DNA from: Aphrophora alni
Taxonomy: Eukaryota > Arthropoda > Insecta > Hemiptera > Aphrophoridae
DNA: 64,000 nt
NCBI GenBank assembly: GCA_963513935.1
Contig: OY740769.1
Coordinates: forward strand, 73,177,712 to 73,241,711
Direction: 5' to 3'
Position 1 is the stretch's first letter. Every line of letters begins with the position of its first letter. A program made the translations under genes and the position numbers. Shown piece after piece: positions 23,880 through 35,029 of the stretch. The notes under the pieces were generated by a model. It worked only from the letters and a program-made list of their open reading frames with translations. It did not search any database and had not been told where the DNA came from.

Positions 23880-24125
23880 ATATATCCAACAATTTCTAAA
23901 TATCTCCCTTCACAACACACAGCACAAAACACTAACACTCGCAAAGTTTTGCGATAACTTCGACCGCGAGGTTAATAACCTTTCACCAACGAAAGAAAGT
24001 ACGAGAACCCGCGTTGTTTCGCCGCGATGTGTACAACACTACTGAACAGTCAAACATAGAGCGACTTGCGAACTCTACCGACAACTTGCGGACATGCACG
24101 AACATCTATAGCATTGCTAAAGTTT
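23880..24125 (-). promoter_or_regulatory. CpG-dense promoter-like island with possible 5' exon
   Basis: About 16 CpGs fall within 190 bp (23930-24120), in a window where CpG is otherwise sparse. Read on the minus strand it contains an arthropod-type initiator (TTCAGTAG, ~24045), a GC-richer leader with no long ORF (GAGTGTTAGTGTTTTGTGCTG), and then CTGATTT|GTAAGT, a good splice donor near 23868. This layout fits a TSS plus a non-coding first exon of a minus-strand gene whose coding exons lie at lower coordinates. The exon-like segments at 22.9 and 17.7 kb are possible members. It could also be the 5' end of a retroelement. Confidence 0.38.
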
Positions 24126-24129
24126 TCCT

Positions 24130-25900
24130 CCGTATAACTTCATGTTTACATTTTGTCAGTTGGATGTTGTTTTGATTAGATTAGATAAGGTTTAAGAGAG
24201 GTTATGTTTGATTTGATCCTGATTTAATGTTTATATAGCGTCCAGTAAATAAAGTATTAATCATTGTAATTGATTTAGACTACAAAATAAACGTAAAGTA
24301 TTTCTAACAAAATGGTATAATAATGAATCTCAAAATAACTATATATTTAGCTTAATAAAAGTAAACTAAAATGAATTTTATGATTAGCAACAACAAAACA
24401 AAAATGTGAAGTGGGTACCTAAAGTACCTTAAAGGCCTATTCTATGTCTAACACAGACATGCATACTTTCTAAATGTAGGCCTACACCACAGTCCATCAA
24501 ATTTAACTATTTGATATTGTTATTTGTTATTTAAAAGAATCTTTCATTCATCGTGTTTTTTTAAAGGCGAAACTAGATTTGACTTATTGCCCTTTTCTCT
24601 TAAAAAGTGTGGTAAGATATTTCAACTTTCTCACTTTGCCATAAGTAAAAATAAGTTGATTATTATAAAACTGAATTACCTTACATCAGGTTTTGAACTG
24701 AAGGTCTATGTTTGTGTTCTTTGTGTTTAAATTTTTACTTGTATTGTGCTTAGCCTATATTTAAACATAAATTGGGATTGGGTGGATAATAACGTTTAAC
24801 TCTTGAAGAAAACTGCACAGTCACAAGATCTAGGTACACAAGATTAAAAATTACAAAACAGAAAGTATAATGTAAAATAATTAATTGTCTATATATTTGT
24901 ATATAAACTGTTTTTTTATTCAATATCGTGATGTAACGGTAAGGACTACAACCATTTTCGACCTCTCATTTTAAAGATTAGTGGGGATAAGAAAATATAA
25001 GAAGAGAAAATGAACCTTTAATACGGTACCTTAGTAGTTACCATAGTCATGAGTATAACATTTTTATACTTTTATTTTGTCAGCCATCTAAACAAACAAA
25101 CTAGATTTCAAATTTTTGATATCATCAGTGATTTTCTGGTTAAAACTGCTATTAATGAAGATCATGTAAATACGCTTCTACATCTGAGTTGCTTCCATTA
25201 TTCAAACTGAAAGAGGTTTCAAATTGATATAAGTTAAAGCAATATAGCCTACACAAATTCTTAATTTTATTTTTTGGAAAAAAGTACTAATGCTCTTAAT
25301 AGGAATGTTAACACGATTCGTTTCTGCTTGTAAAATATTTGCAAACTGAGTATACTTCAAACAATTTAATGTTAAAAACTGTAACAAAATTTCCAAATTT
25401 ATTTTTTGACGAAACTGACATAAATTATGGTTCGAAGAAACTTTAATCTAGCACTTTCGGTTATAGCTCTTGCTAAAATATGTGTAAATTGAGTATACTC
25501 TTATATATTTAAAAAATGTAAACAAATTAAAAAAATTGAGTTTTTTAAAAAAATGTATTCTAACCTAACTTAGCACTGTTCGATTTATCAAGCTACAATA
25601 CATGAAAAATTTATTATACATGGTTCGTAACAAGCTTACTTTAATACAATTTTGGTTTCTCCTTCTTAAAATTTGTGCATAAAAGGCTTCTAGTGACATA
25701 AATAAAACAATGTAAATTAATTATGAAGTTTTTGGAAAGATTGATAAAAAAACATTAGTCCAAGTAAGTTAATAGAAAACCAAAGCTTTCACATAATTAC
25801 TTTTGCTGTTTTTTATTTTTTTTTATCCACTCATTCTAATTTGCTACCAGATACGGAAATCGTGCTATTGCAACCCCAAATATATCCTACAAAAGACGGA
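24130..25900. other. Anonymous AT-rich stretch
   Basis: No recognised exon, motif or tandem repeat. 24524-24730 (+) and 25202-25396 (-) are open for 64-68 codons without supporting features. Confidence 0.4.
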
Positions 25901-25914
25901 ACTCTTCATCACGT

Positions 25915-26054
25915 TCTTATAAATTATTTTTTCCGTATAAATCATATAAATTAAAATATCTAAATTATACATAAAATAAAACAAAAACATCCAAATTATA
26001 CCCAAAGTAAAGCAAAATCATTCAAATTATAACTAAAAATAAAACAAAACATCT

Positions 26055-26089
<35 letters not shown>

Positions 26090-28730
26090 ATTAATTATTC
26101 CTAAAAATTAAAAATAAATCTAAATTATATATAAAATAAATAAACAAAAATTAAATTACACATAAAAATGAAACAAAACATATAAATTATACGAATTTAT
26201 ATAACCAAAACTCCAAAATATTCTGAAAAAATTCTAAATTATATATGAAAATACAACAAACATATTCAAATTATACCTAAAAATGAAAACCAAAACATTT
26301 AATGTATATCTAAAATAAAAGAAATACATCTAAATTAAGCTAAAAATAATATAAGTATACAAAAAAATAATTAAAATAGAAGAAACAAATTCAAATTAAT
26401 TCTAAAAATAAACCAAAAACATTCAAATTGTAATCTAAACACAAAGCAAAATTATTAAATACTTAAAATACATATAAATAAATTTAAAAAACTAAATTTT
26501 CCAATAATACAAAACATAAATATCAAAATTGTAATTGTGTTTATACATATATAAATAAAACAAATTATTTAATTGTATCTCCAAACATTAATTATAACAT
26601 TAAATTGTAACATTCAAATTATACCTATATAAAAAAACAAAACATAAATTATACCTAAAATTGTATCAAATTATCCTAATTACATCGAAACATAAAACAA
26701 TTGCATCCAAATATATATTAAGAATAAAAGAAAAACATTCAAATTATACCTAAAAATAAAACAAAAATATATAAATTGTACTTTTTTTTTAAACATTCCA
26801 ATTACAGTATATATCTAAAATAAAATAAATATTTTCACATTATAAAAATTAAAAACATTTTAATTATACCTAAAAATAAAGAAAAATATTCAAATTATAC
26901 CTAAAACCAATTAAAAACTTCCAAACGGTAAATAACAATAAAAAAGAAACATTCAAATTATACCTAAATGTAAAATAATACATCCAAATTAGGACTAAAA
27001 TAAATCTAAATAATATATTTTTTTAAACATTATAAACTTACCTAAAATTTAAACAAAAACATCTAAATTCTATCTTAAAATAAAATAAAATTTCCAACTT
27101 TTATATAAGAATAACAATAAAAATCCAAATAATAATTTAAAATAAAAGATAACATTCAAATTAAACCTAAAAATGAAATAAAATCACCCAAATTATACCT
27201 AAAAATGAAATAAAATCACCCAAATTATACCTAAAAATGAAAGAAATATCCAAGTTATACCTTTAAAAAAATCTAATTTATCCCTAACTATGAATCCTGT
27301 TATAACTAAAAATGTCCAAATTATAATTAAAAATAAAGAAAAAACATTAAAATTATACCTAAAGATAAAACAAAATCATCCAAATTATACCTAAAAATAA
27401 AAGAAACATCTAATTTAAACATAAATAGAAAACTAAAACATCCAAATTATATATACCTAAAAGTAAAACAATACATCCAACGTATACCTAAAAATATAAC
27501 CAAAAAAATATAAATTACAATTTAAAATAAAATAAAACGTGCAAATTAATCTTAAAATAATACAATACCTCCAACTTATGCCATAATAACATAAATTCTA
27601 AAACAAACTATAATTAAAAATTTAACAAAAACATACAAATTTTACCTAAAAAAACAATGAATTATTACATCATAAAAAATACATCAAAATTATATATATA
27701 TATATATATATATAATTTTGATGTATTTTTATGTTATATATAATATATAACATACAAATTATACATAAAATTAAAAGAAAAACAATACCTTTAACTAAAC
27801 AATACATTAATTTATAGTCGAAACATTTTAAAAAAATCCAAATTATAATACATAATAAGAGAAAATCATTCTAATTATACCTAAAAATCACACTAACAGA
27901 CGCAAAGTAAAATTAAAAATGAAATTCTAATTCAAATTATATCTAAAAATATATCAAAATTTTCCAAATTATACATAAAAATTAAATAATCATCCAAGTT
28001 ATACGTAAAAATAAGACAAGAACATCCAAATTATACCGAAAATAAAAAAACATTAAATTTAACTTAAAATTGAAACAAAAACATCTAAATTAAACCTAAA
28101 TATTAGATAACATCACACTTGTACCTAAGAATAACATTAAAACATTCAAACTATAATTAAAAATGACACGAAAATATTCAAATTTTAACTACAATTAAAA
28201 CAAAAAATCCAATCAATACCTCCAAATTAAACAAAACCTTTCAAACTAGACCTAAAAATGAAACAAAAAGAAGAATGTTATAAGTTAAATTTGTTTAAAT
28301 TCTAATTATTATTATAAGTAAAAAAAAATGTAATTAATTACACATTAAAATATAACAAAATATCAAAAGTATAACTAGGAATAAAAGAAAAATATTTAAA
28401 TTGTACATTTAAAGAAAATCGAAGTTATACCTAAAAAAAAATCCAAGTTATACCTAAAATAAAAATAATACACCCAACTTATACCTAAAAATAACACAAA
28501 AACTTCCAAAATATAATTAAAAATAAAAGAAAAACAACCAATTTATACCTAAAAATAAAAAAACGTCCAAATAATACCTTAAAATAAACATAATCATTTA
28601 ATTACACCTAAAAATAAAACTAAAACATTTAAATCATACCCAAACATAAAACAAAACATTCAAATTATACCTAAAAATAAAACAAAAGGCTAGAATTATA
28701 CCTAAAACTAAATTAACTCTTCCAAATTAA
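25915..28730. repeat. 2.8-kb degenerate ~31-bp minisatellite
   Basis: Roughly 90 diverged units of the form CCAAATTATACCTAAAAATAA followed by AACAAAACAT cover the interval on one strand, with almost no G. (AT)n runs interrupt it at ~26056-26088 and ~27690-27715. Unit ends are blurred, but TTATACCTAAAAATAAA recurs throughout, for example at ~26745, 26862, 28554 and 28669. There is no coding potential. Confidence 0.93.
27676..27735. repeat. Near-perfect 60-bp palindrome inside the minisatellite
   Basis: CATAAAAAATACATCAAAAT, then (TA)n, then ATTTTGATGTATTTTTATG. It would extrude as a cruciform; the AT core is a likely breakage or slippage site. Confidence 0.85.
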
Positions 28731-28739
28731 AGTTTTTTT

Positions 28740-29670
28740 TGTTGTCAACACAGTTATCCGATGTTCATTAAACCGACTCTATATACAAATTTAAACAAAT
28801 AGTAAGTTATCTACATTGTATAGCGGTAGGCATTCCGAGTTTCCAACAGCTGGAATCCATAATAACGACCAGTAATGAGTAGTTTTGACTTGCTTGTGTT
28901 CAGTCTAAATTAAACAACCTCCAATACAGTAAATTAGCAGTTTATATGTACATGACTGTTGCAAGAAACCTGCATAATAAATCTGTGTTGCTAAATAAGT
29001 TTATCAGTTAAATAAGTACTCACTACCCTCTTATCGATGACATGTCATGACAAATTATAGATTTCCAAATTTAAATATGATTTCCACTCGCCTCAGTCAT
29101 CTATTCAGTTTCCTAGTTCCCTAACATCGCACCAGTAACTATTTAACAATAAATAAAATAATAGGTTTTACTAGTAACTCTATCAACAGTAAACAAATAT
29201 TTGAATACATCGTTTTTGTAAACCTAATGAGGCGCGTCAAGTAACACACCACGTTATTCATAGGTCAAGACGTTACAGTAAATAATACCAGCAAGTATAG
29301 TATCCTCAAGGTAGGAATGTGTCTAGGGTGGAGAGGAAAAGAGGGGCCCCACACTGTGTTTGTTGCGTTTACTTTCAGCGGAACCACGCCAATAAAAAAA
29401 TATAGACGTCAAAAGCTTCTGTGTAAACGCGTACCCTACTTTCGTTTCTTTTATCGTTGTAAATAAGAATAAAATGTTTACAAAAGTCTGTCACGAAGTT
29501 GTAACTTTAGGAATTAAATGTAACTAAGCAGTAATTTGTGTACCTAGTTTTCTTGGATTGGGTTGTACTGTCAAGTCAGGCTAGGGAAGCAAGTAGAAGG
29601 GAGGACACACCCCTTACAACAGACACACTCCTAGTCTGAGACTACTGTATTAAGGACACCACTTCCAAAA
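28740..29670. other. GC-richer unique stretch with weak satellite resemblance
   Basis: Less AT-biased than its surroundings. CACCAGTAAC (~29130) and TTACAGTAAATAATA (~29274) resemble parts of the left-end satellite monomer in the same orientation. GAGGAAAAGAGGGGCCCCACAC near 29333 is locally G-rich. No exon was recognised. Confidence 0.4.
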
Positions 29671-29673
29671 CGG

Positions 29674-29722
29674 AATAATAAAAGTTAAATACTTTATGTG
29701 TGACTTGTTTCTTGCATTGTGA
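29674..29722 (+). repeat. Diverged satellite monomer fragment
   Basis: About 40 of 49 bases match the 235-bp satellite segment AATAATAAAAGTTAAATACTTTAAGGGTGGC..., with the first 23 identical. It lies 27 kb from the array, just beyond the 3' end of the Penelope-like relic. Confidence 0.8.
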
Positions 29723-29975
29723 TCTTGATCGGGATTAAATTGGTAGTGTATATTGTGTTGTACCCATCTATGTATATAAAACCTGGAATGGTGATTACCT
29801 TAAAAGAAAAACTATATTTTACACCATTACTGTAGGGCTATATGTCAAGAGGCCCAATTCGTTTGAAGCACAAAGAATCAGACTATTGAACGATAGACTT
29901 CCACTGTTACAAACATCATTATGATCTTGTTCTTCGGGGTTCGACCGCGTCAATATTGTCTGCACGTTGAGTACA

Positions 29976-30018
29976 GCCGACGTTTTGGGCATTTTACAGA
30001 TGTCCATTCTCAAAGCTT
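29976..30018 (-). ncRNA. Decayed hammerhead motif 3' of a Penelope-like ORF
   Basis: Just after the GIY-YIG stop codon, the minus strand reads TTTGAGAATGGACATCTGTA, then AAATGCCCAAAACGTCGG. The arrangement matches the hammerhead pattern common in Penelope-like elements: CTGAAGATGG, stem II, GAAAC, GTC. GGACAT/ATGCCC forms stem II with one mismatch, and the GTC cleavage triplet is kept. Core positions C3, G8 and G12 are substituted, so it should be inactive. Confidence 0.45.
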
Positions 30019-30026
30019 AACAAATG

Positions 30027-30735
30027 TCAAGTGAAGCGAGCCATCCTAGGCCTGAGCTTATATAGTCCTGGGAGTGGACCCTTTTCGGGCCGTTGCCCTT
30101 TGTCGGGCTGTGGACCTTTGTTGGGCCGCCGTTTGACTACTTTATTGTGACAGTTGTCGTTTCTGGAAGATTCTAAGCTGCATTGAGTATTTATTTTTGA
30201 AATAACGGGTTTCCACGTGTTACTGAGTTCATAGCCTTGGTCTTTATTAAAGTTGTTCTTATGTTTTCTTATTTCTATTGCTTCTAGAATTTTCCTCTCG
30301 TAATAATTTGAAGAACTAGCTAATATCTTTACTTTATCGAATTCTATTGCGTGTGATGTTGTGGTATCTGCTATTGCTGAAATGTCTGTTTCTAATCTTT
30401 TTGTACATCTTATGTGTTCCTTTACCCTTGTTGAAACTAATCTTCCTGTTTCTCCTACGTAGCACCTACCGCAACTGCAAGGAACATGGTACACTCCTGA
30501 GGTGTGTAAAGGGAGCCTATCTTTTTATAGGTTTTAAGAGCTGCTGGATTTTGGTGGATGGTTTAAAGATTGTTTTAACATTGTATTTTCTTAGTAATCT
30601 CCCAATGTTGTCAGTAGTTCCTTAAATATACGGCAACAAATCTAATTTTTCTTTTTGTTTCTCAGTATTGTTGTTTTCTGTTTCTTTCCGCCTTGGTTGT
30701 ATTTGTTTCGGTGCAATATACAAGTTTATATCAAG
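30027..30735 (-). pseudogene. Penelope-like retroelement, GIY-YIG endonuclease relic
   Basis: The minus-strand frame reads HTSGVYHVPCSCGRCYVGET, then GRLVSTRVKEHIR, a typical Penelope-like GIY-YIG domain: GVY...C.CG..Y(I/V)GET.R......R..EH. The later conserved blocks SHAIEFDKVKIL and YERKILEAIEIRKH follow, and a Pro/Lys/Gly-rich tail ends at 30027. Upstream (~30665-30530), in other frames, lies the linker LLPYI*GTTDNIGRLLRKYN, then VKTIFKPSTKIQQLLKP, which normally joins the reverse transcriptase to the endonuclease. A stop and a frameshift break it. The RT core is absent, so the copy is 5'-truncated as is usual after target-primed insertion. Family assignment is firm; clade is not determined. 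Confidence 0.92.
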
Positions 30736-30739
30736 TTTT

Positions 30740-31075
30740 AGAGTGAATAAAACTATGTAAATGCATGTTAATAAAAATTTATTTGTTATGTTTGTAACTC
30801 TACGAATCTCGATAAAGTTTTATTTCATATAAATGAAAAAAAAAACAAAAAGTAACTTGTGTTGAAATTTTTTAATTATTCATGGAAATGTTTTAAAAAA
30901 ATAGTTCAAATTAAATGTGCATTTAAAGTATTTTTTCATACGACTGGATGTTATTCCTTATTTAATATTTTGGAGTGCGCGCCAAACTTCTAGTTAAAAG
31001 CAACTGCATACATACCTTAGAACCGTGCTTTAACTGTTTGTTTGACTACCATTTTAAAAATCCTAAAATAAATTA
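30740..31075. other. AT-rich spacer without recognisable gene
   Basis: Flanks the 5' truncation point of the Penelope-like relic. No motif or repeat was identified. Confidence 0.4.
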
Positions 31076-31079
31076 AAAC

Positions 31080-31335
31080 CTTGTAACCTACATTCGACGA
31101 TCAATATGAATAACGGAGGATGAGAAAGGATAGAGAGTTAAAGTAGCTGGGTGTGGACCTTAGCGTATTTGAAAAAATATAAAGGACTAGAATTCACAGG
31201 CAGATCGCGCAGAGAGGACAACAGGTAGCGCTCTGTGTACAGGACGAGTTGAGAAGAAGAGGTGAAGAACCGAAGCGGAAGGCCCCGTCCTACATGGATT
31301 GTAGCGCTGAGGATGATGATGCCATTCATCTATTA
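31080..31335 (+). repeat. GC-richer retroelement-like scrap
   Basis: The segment AGAAGAGGTGAAGAACCGAA followed by GCGGAAGGCCCCGTCC resembles the basic Arg/Gly-rich C-terminal tail (GRPR.TW) of LINE-type ORFs. Its base composition stands apart from the surroundings. The minus-strand 63-codon frame is its antisense. Assignment is tentative. Confidence 0.3.
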
Positions 31336-31619
31336 ATTTTCATAACTATTAATTAGTAAACCCGTTTCGCATTTACAAACATAATGTAGACGATATACTA
31401 TCGAGTAGTGTTCATTTCGCTCGGTTAAATAGTTTTAATATTGTATTAGAATAGAAACCATTTAACTCTTTATAGCAAAATATTGTAAAAACAACCTTGT
31501 AAAAACGAATTGAAACGAAAATATAAAGTATATCAAAATTACTTACTATAGATATCAGTTTGAAAGCAATAGTCATGACACTGAAAAAGAGTGGAATAAT
31601 ATTAAAGACCTAATTAATT

Positions 31620-31631
31620 GGGGGGGGGGGG
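31620..31631. repeat. G12 homopolymer
   Basis: A run of about 12 G within AT-rich retroelement sequence, unusual for this window. It may be a replication-slippage product or a sequencing artefact. Confidence 0.8.
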
Positions 31632-33337
31632 AATAAAACTAATGAGAAAGCTGTTATTAAAAATAATAATAAAGTAGTAGTTAATGATTCTGAAGAAGTA
31701 GCAAATATGTCGAAGACAAGTCATGTGTTCCAACTTTAAAAAAATCTAATCCAACTTCAAAGTTAGGTCGGTTGACCCCTTTTTTACCTAGCTACTAAAA
31801 TGGAAATTAACAATATAATTATGCCATTAAACAATAGAAAAACTCCTGGATATAATGACATCACCCCTGTTGTAGTAAAATTTGAAACTTGAAAAAGAAA
31901 AATATATTCACTGTTGTAGGCTATCATCGGTGTATAGTTCAAAGTAGGTTCGCCCATTGCTTTGAATAAATTTTTCTTACTGATAAAAAAAAAAACTTTT
32001 ATGCGATATGTTATGTCCTTCTTAAAGCTTATATACTATAGAATCGGGAGGGGGAACAGTATATTTTGATTTTTTTTTTTTTTTTACTCCAAATAACAGT
32101 TCAATGTTGTTGAAGCCTAAGAAGTTTAACAGAAGTCAGATTATGGTGCCTTTGGGGTATGTACCTGTATTATTTATTGTAAAATCAAAACACTTTGCAG
32201 ATGGGTTTACCCCACATGCTATACATCAAAAAAAATTTAAATAAATGTAGAAAAACATCATGCAAAAAAGAAACAAACTTTTTTTTTTTAGTATTTTCTG
32301 AGTAGAGTTCCTCCTTAAGAAAGATGATTAGTTAAATCCAAACAATTATCGACCAGTAGTTCTGCTATTCTATCTTTTCGAAAATTCTTGAGAAAGTAAT
32401 AAAAATTAACCTCGTAAATTTCTTAAACAAATACATTTTTTTGGTAAACGAAAATACAGATTCGGCGTATTCTCATTTCATGAGCAATGTTTACTCTAGA
32501 ATAAACGAAGGTAAATGTTGTGCTGGAATATTTGTGGATGTAATGAAACCATTCGACACGATGAATCATGATATCCTTTTGTCTAGAATGTTCGATGCTG
32601 GAGTAAGGGTGTACTTTATCAGTGGTTCTCTTCGTACCTCTCTGGTAGAACGCAACGTACCAAAGTAAATGACGTTTTCAGTGATCTGAGGTTATCGAAA
32701 AGGCAACTTCAAGGATCTGTTGCTATCTGGTCCGTTGTTCTTAATTTGTATAAACAATTTATGCGAAGATTTGTTCAGAGGAAGCTTAATCGAATTTGCT
32801 GATGAAGCATTGTTCCATAAAGCAGAGGTGGATAAGCAGCTGGAGCAGGACATCCAAAGCGATGTCTGTGACCTGCGCTGGTGGTTTTCTCAAAATTTTA
32901 AGTCTATATGTCCAAAAACAAATACATAATTTTTAACATAACCAAACAGGTTCATTTTCCATCACCCATAAAATATCACATCCTACTGTTTACAAAATTG
33001 TACTTGCAACCAGATAGATCATGTAAAAGAAATGAGATATATAGGTCTTTATGTTGACGAGAAGATAAAATGAAAGGTCCATGTAAAGAATAAAATAATA
33101 AAAAATAATGAAATATGTTAGAACATTTTATATGTTAAAAACTGTGTGTAATCAACAACTTTTGAGAACGGCTTTAGTTAATTCAAAGCTAGAATATGGA
33201 ACATCGGCATGGGGAGGTTCTTACTTAAATACAAACAAATGTTTCATCTTACTTCAAAAGAACTTTATTAGAATAATGTCTCTTATAAACAGATCTTAGC
33301 ATTCTGGGCCTCTCTTTAAAATTTTAAAACTACTACC

Positions 33338-33795
33338 AATGACTACATAAATACTATAAGACACGACATAGGATAGGGAAATAGTCTACGCTTTACGGGT
33401 GCTGTTCGTCACAAGTTTGACACACAGCTATCAGAAAGCGCTAGCAGCAGGTGCTTGACTGTACGCATCCCACTTGGTTGAGACTGTACAACTGTTGATC
33501 TCTCTCTCACAAACCTTCTCACTTACTTCCGTCAGCATAGTCAGTGTTGTCAGTTCGTGCGCTGAGATAAGCGATTCTCGACCTTCCCTCGCATCTCTGG
33601 TCCCATATGTGGCATCAGTGCGTTTTCTCTTACCCGCCTGAAACATTGTTTGACCGTAGAGCCACCTAGCGCCAGTCACATCAACTTCAGATTGGTCACA
33701 TCAACGCCACCTAGCGGGTATTGGTCAACTCAAGAATAAGCGTATAATATTTTAACATGGCCATGTCGTGTCTTATAGTATTTATGTAGTCATTG
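33338..33795. mobile_element. 458-bp MITE with 33-bp perfect TIRs and 7-bp target duplication
   Basis: The left end, CAATGACTACATAAATACTA then TAAGACACGACAT, is repeated exactly inverted at the right end, which finishes GTAGTCATTG. The flanks are CTACTAC at 33331-33337 and CTACTAC at 33796-33802. The interrupted reverse transcriptase frame reads KILKLL before the left copy and resumes LLQLRNLYIY after the right copy, so excising the element plus one CTACTAC restores the host frame. CA...TG termini with a 7-8 bp duplication fit the P superfamily (1360/Hoppel makes 7-bp duplications); superfamily is inferred. The interior has no transposase. It holds a direct repeat GCCACCTAGCG at ~33661 and ~33706. 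Confidence 0.93.
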
Positions 33796-34121
33796 CTACT
33801 ACAGCTTAGAAATTTATATATTTACTAACAGAGTACCCGTCCTTCATACGGGGATTTATAAAGTGTTACTAATATTTTTTGAAAGGAGTGAAACTGATGT
33901 TGGGCCCCAAAACTATTTCACTTAGAAATAAGATAAATACTTCAGTCCCAAACCTAACTTAACAATATTTAAAAAAATTGCATACCAGTTTAGTACCAAA
34001 ATTTTTGAATACATTACCTGTCCATATTAAAACTTGTTCAAATACAAATTGCATTAAAAAAAAACTGGTTCAAGAATATTTGCAAGATCTGGATAATGTA
34101 GACTTTTTTGTTGAATTCTAA

Positions 34122-34620
34122 TTCTTAGACTAAATGTAGTGTGAGTGAGTGAGTGAGTGTGTGTGTGTGCGCGCGCGCATGATGTGTCCATTTGTGAAGT
34201 GAGGGGAATATGTTTACGTTCGTGCATACATGGAACAAATTAAATATTTAAACTGTAGATATAGGTTATTCAAATAGCATTAGGATACATTTTTGTTTAA
34301 TGAATGAATATATTTATAGCCTATAGTTTATATTTAGTGCAAATTTTGATATTTTATTTTTATTAAACACAAAATAGAAGAAAATATTTATCTTCTACTT
34401 ATTTGAACATATTATGTATCAACAATTTGTAAACGGTCAGCCGCTTTACCTCATCTGGAGCTTTAGGCTGTTAACAATTATTAGTTCAATCAGATTTACC
34501 TCTAGGTAGATTTTATTGTCCTTATTATAATTGTGTATTGTATTGTGTATATAATATAATCATGTTAATGTCAGTGAAATATATGTCACCTTTCCAACTG
34601 TACCTGAAGGATATTAATAC
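34122..34620 (+). other. Probable 3' UTR of the LINE relic
   Basis: Follows the LINE stop codon. Contains a (GT)n(GC)n run at ~34140-34178 and AT-rich DNA ending near TTGTGTATTGTATTGTGTAT. The exact 3' end and target duplication are not visible. Confidence 0.45.
34140..34178. repeat. (GTGA)n(GT)n(GC)n microsatellite
   Basis: GTGTGAGTGAGTGAGTGAGT passes into (GT)n and then GCGCGCGC, an alternating purine-pyrimidine tract with Z-DNA potential. Confidence 0.95.
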
Positions 34621-34958
34621 TAAATTTTCATTTTATTTCATATTTAAACTTAACGTTAACGTTAGCGCTATTAAAATGTCTTAACAGTTTAGTTAATTCA
34701 TTAAACAGTTTAGTTTAATTCATTATTGTAAAATTAACCTTAACTCTTCATTAATTCAGATTAACTTACAGATAAGAACAAAAATTTCCCATACCTAAGA
34801 TGCAATAAATGTATCAGGGTTGCAGTTCAATAGTTTTGTTTCCCCTATTAGTTGAGAATCGGTCTTGCTAAAAATAAAACAGGAGAGTCAGCCGTAAACA
34901 CATGAAATGTGAACTCAATAAAAAGAGTAAGATCACTCTGTCCTTCTTTAGTACAAAG

Positions 34959-35028
34959 AGATATTAGACAAAGGCAGATACGTTAGTATTTCTAGATATT
35001 AGACAAAGGCAGATACGTTAGTATTTCT
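34959..35028. repeat. Perfect 35-bp tandem duplication
   Basis: Two identical consecutive copies beginning AGATATTAGACAAAGGCAG. The identity implies a very recent duplication. Confidence 0.96.
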
Positions 35029-35029
35029 G

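Larger units (their letters stand above)
31590..34121 (+). pseudogene. CR1/Jockey-group LINE reverse transcriptase relic, split by a MITE
   Basis: Plus-strand RT motifs appear in order across several frames. They are PLNNRKTPGYNDITPVVV (~31825, RT block 1), NPNNYRPVVLL (~32336), FSKILEKVIK (~32378), AGIFVDVMKPFDTMNHDILL (~32524, catalytic F.D..KAFD), LSGPLFLICINNL (~32722), IEFADEAL (~32790, FADD changed to FADE), LRWWFSQNF (~32873) and ALVNSKLEYGTSAWGGSYL (~33175). The thumb and tail follow as SLVPKFLNTLPVHIKT, with a terminal stop at 34119-34121. ~31915-32290 does not align and may be another insertion. Frameshifts, stops and the altered FADD box make it inactive. No endonuclease or gag is visible upstream. 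Confidence 0.88.

Noticed and set aside
25915..28730. Possible CRISPR-like array
   Set aside because: Units are contiguous and degenerate with no unique spacers or conserved direct repeat, and the DNA is eukaryotic.
31138..31329. 63-codon minus-strand frame as a gene
   Set aside because: It is the antisense of a GC-richer retroelement-like scrap with Arg/Gly-rich plus-strand reading.
33431..33679. 82-codon minus-strand frame
   Set aside because: It lies wholly inside the 458-bp MITE and resembles no transposase.
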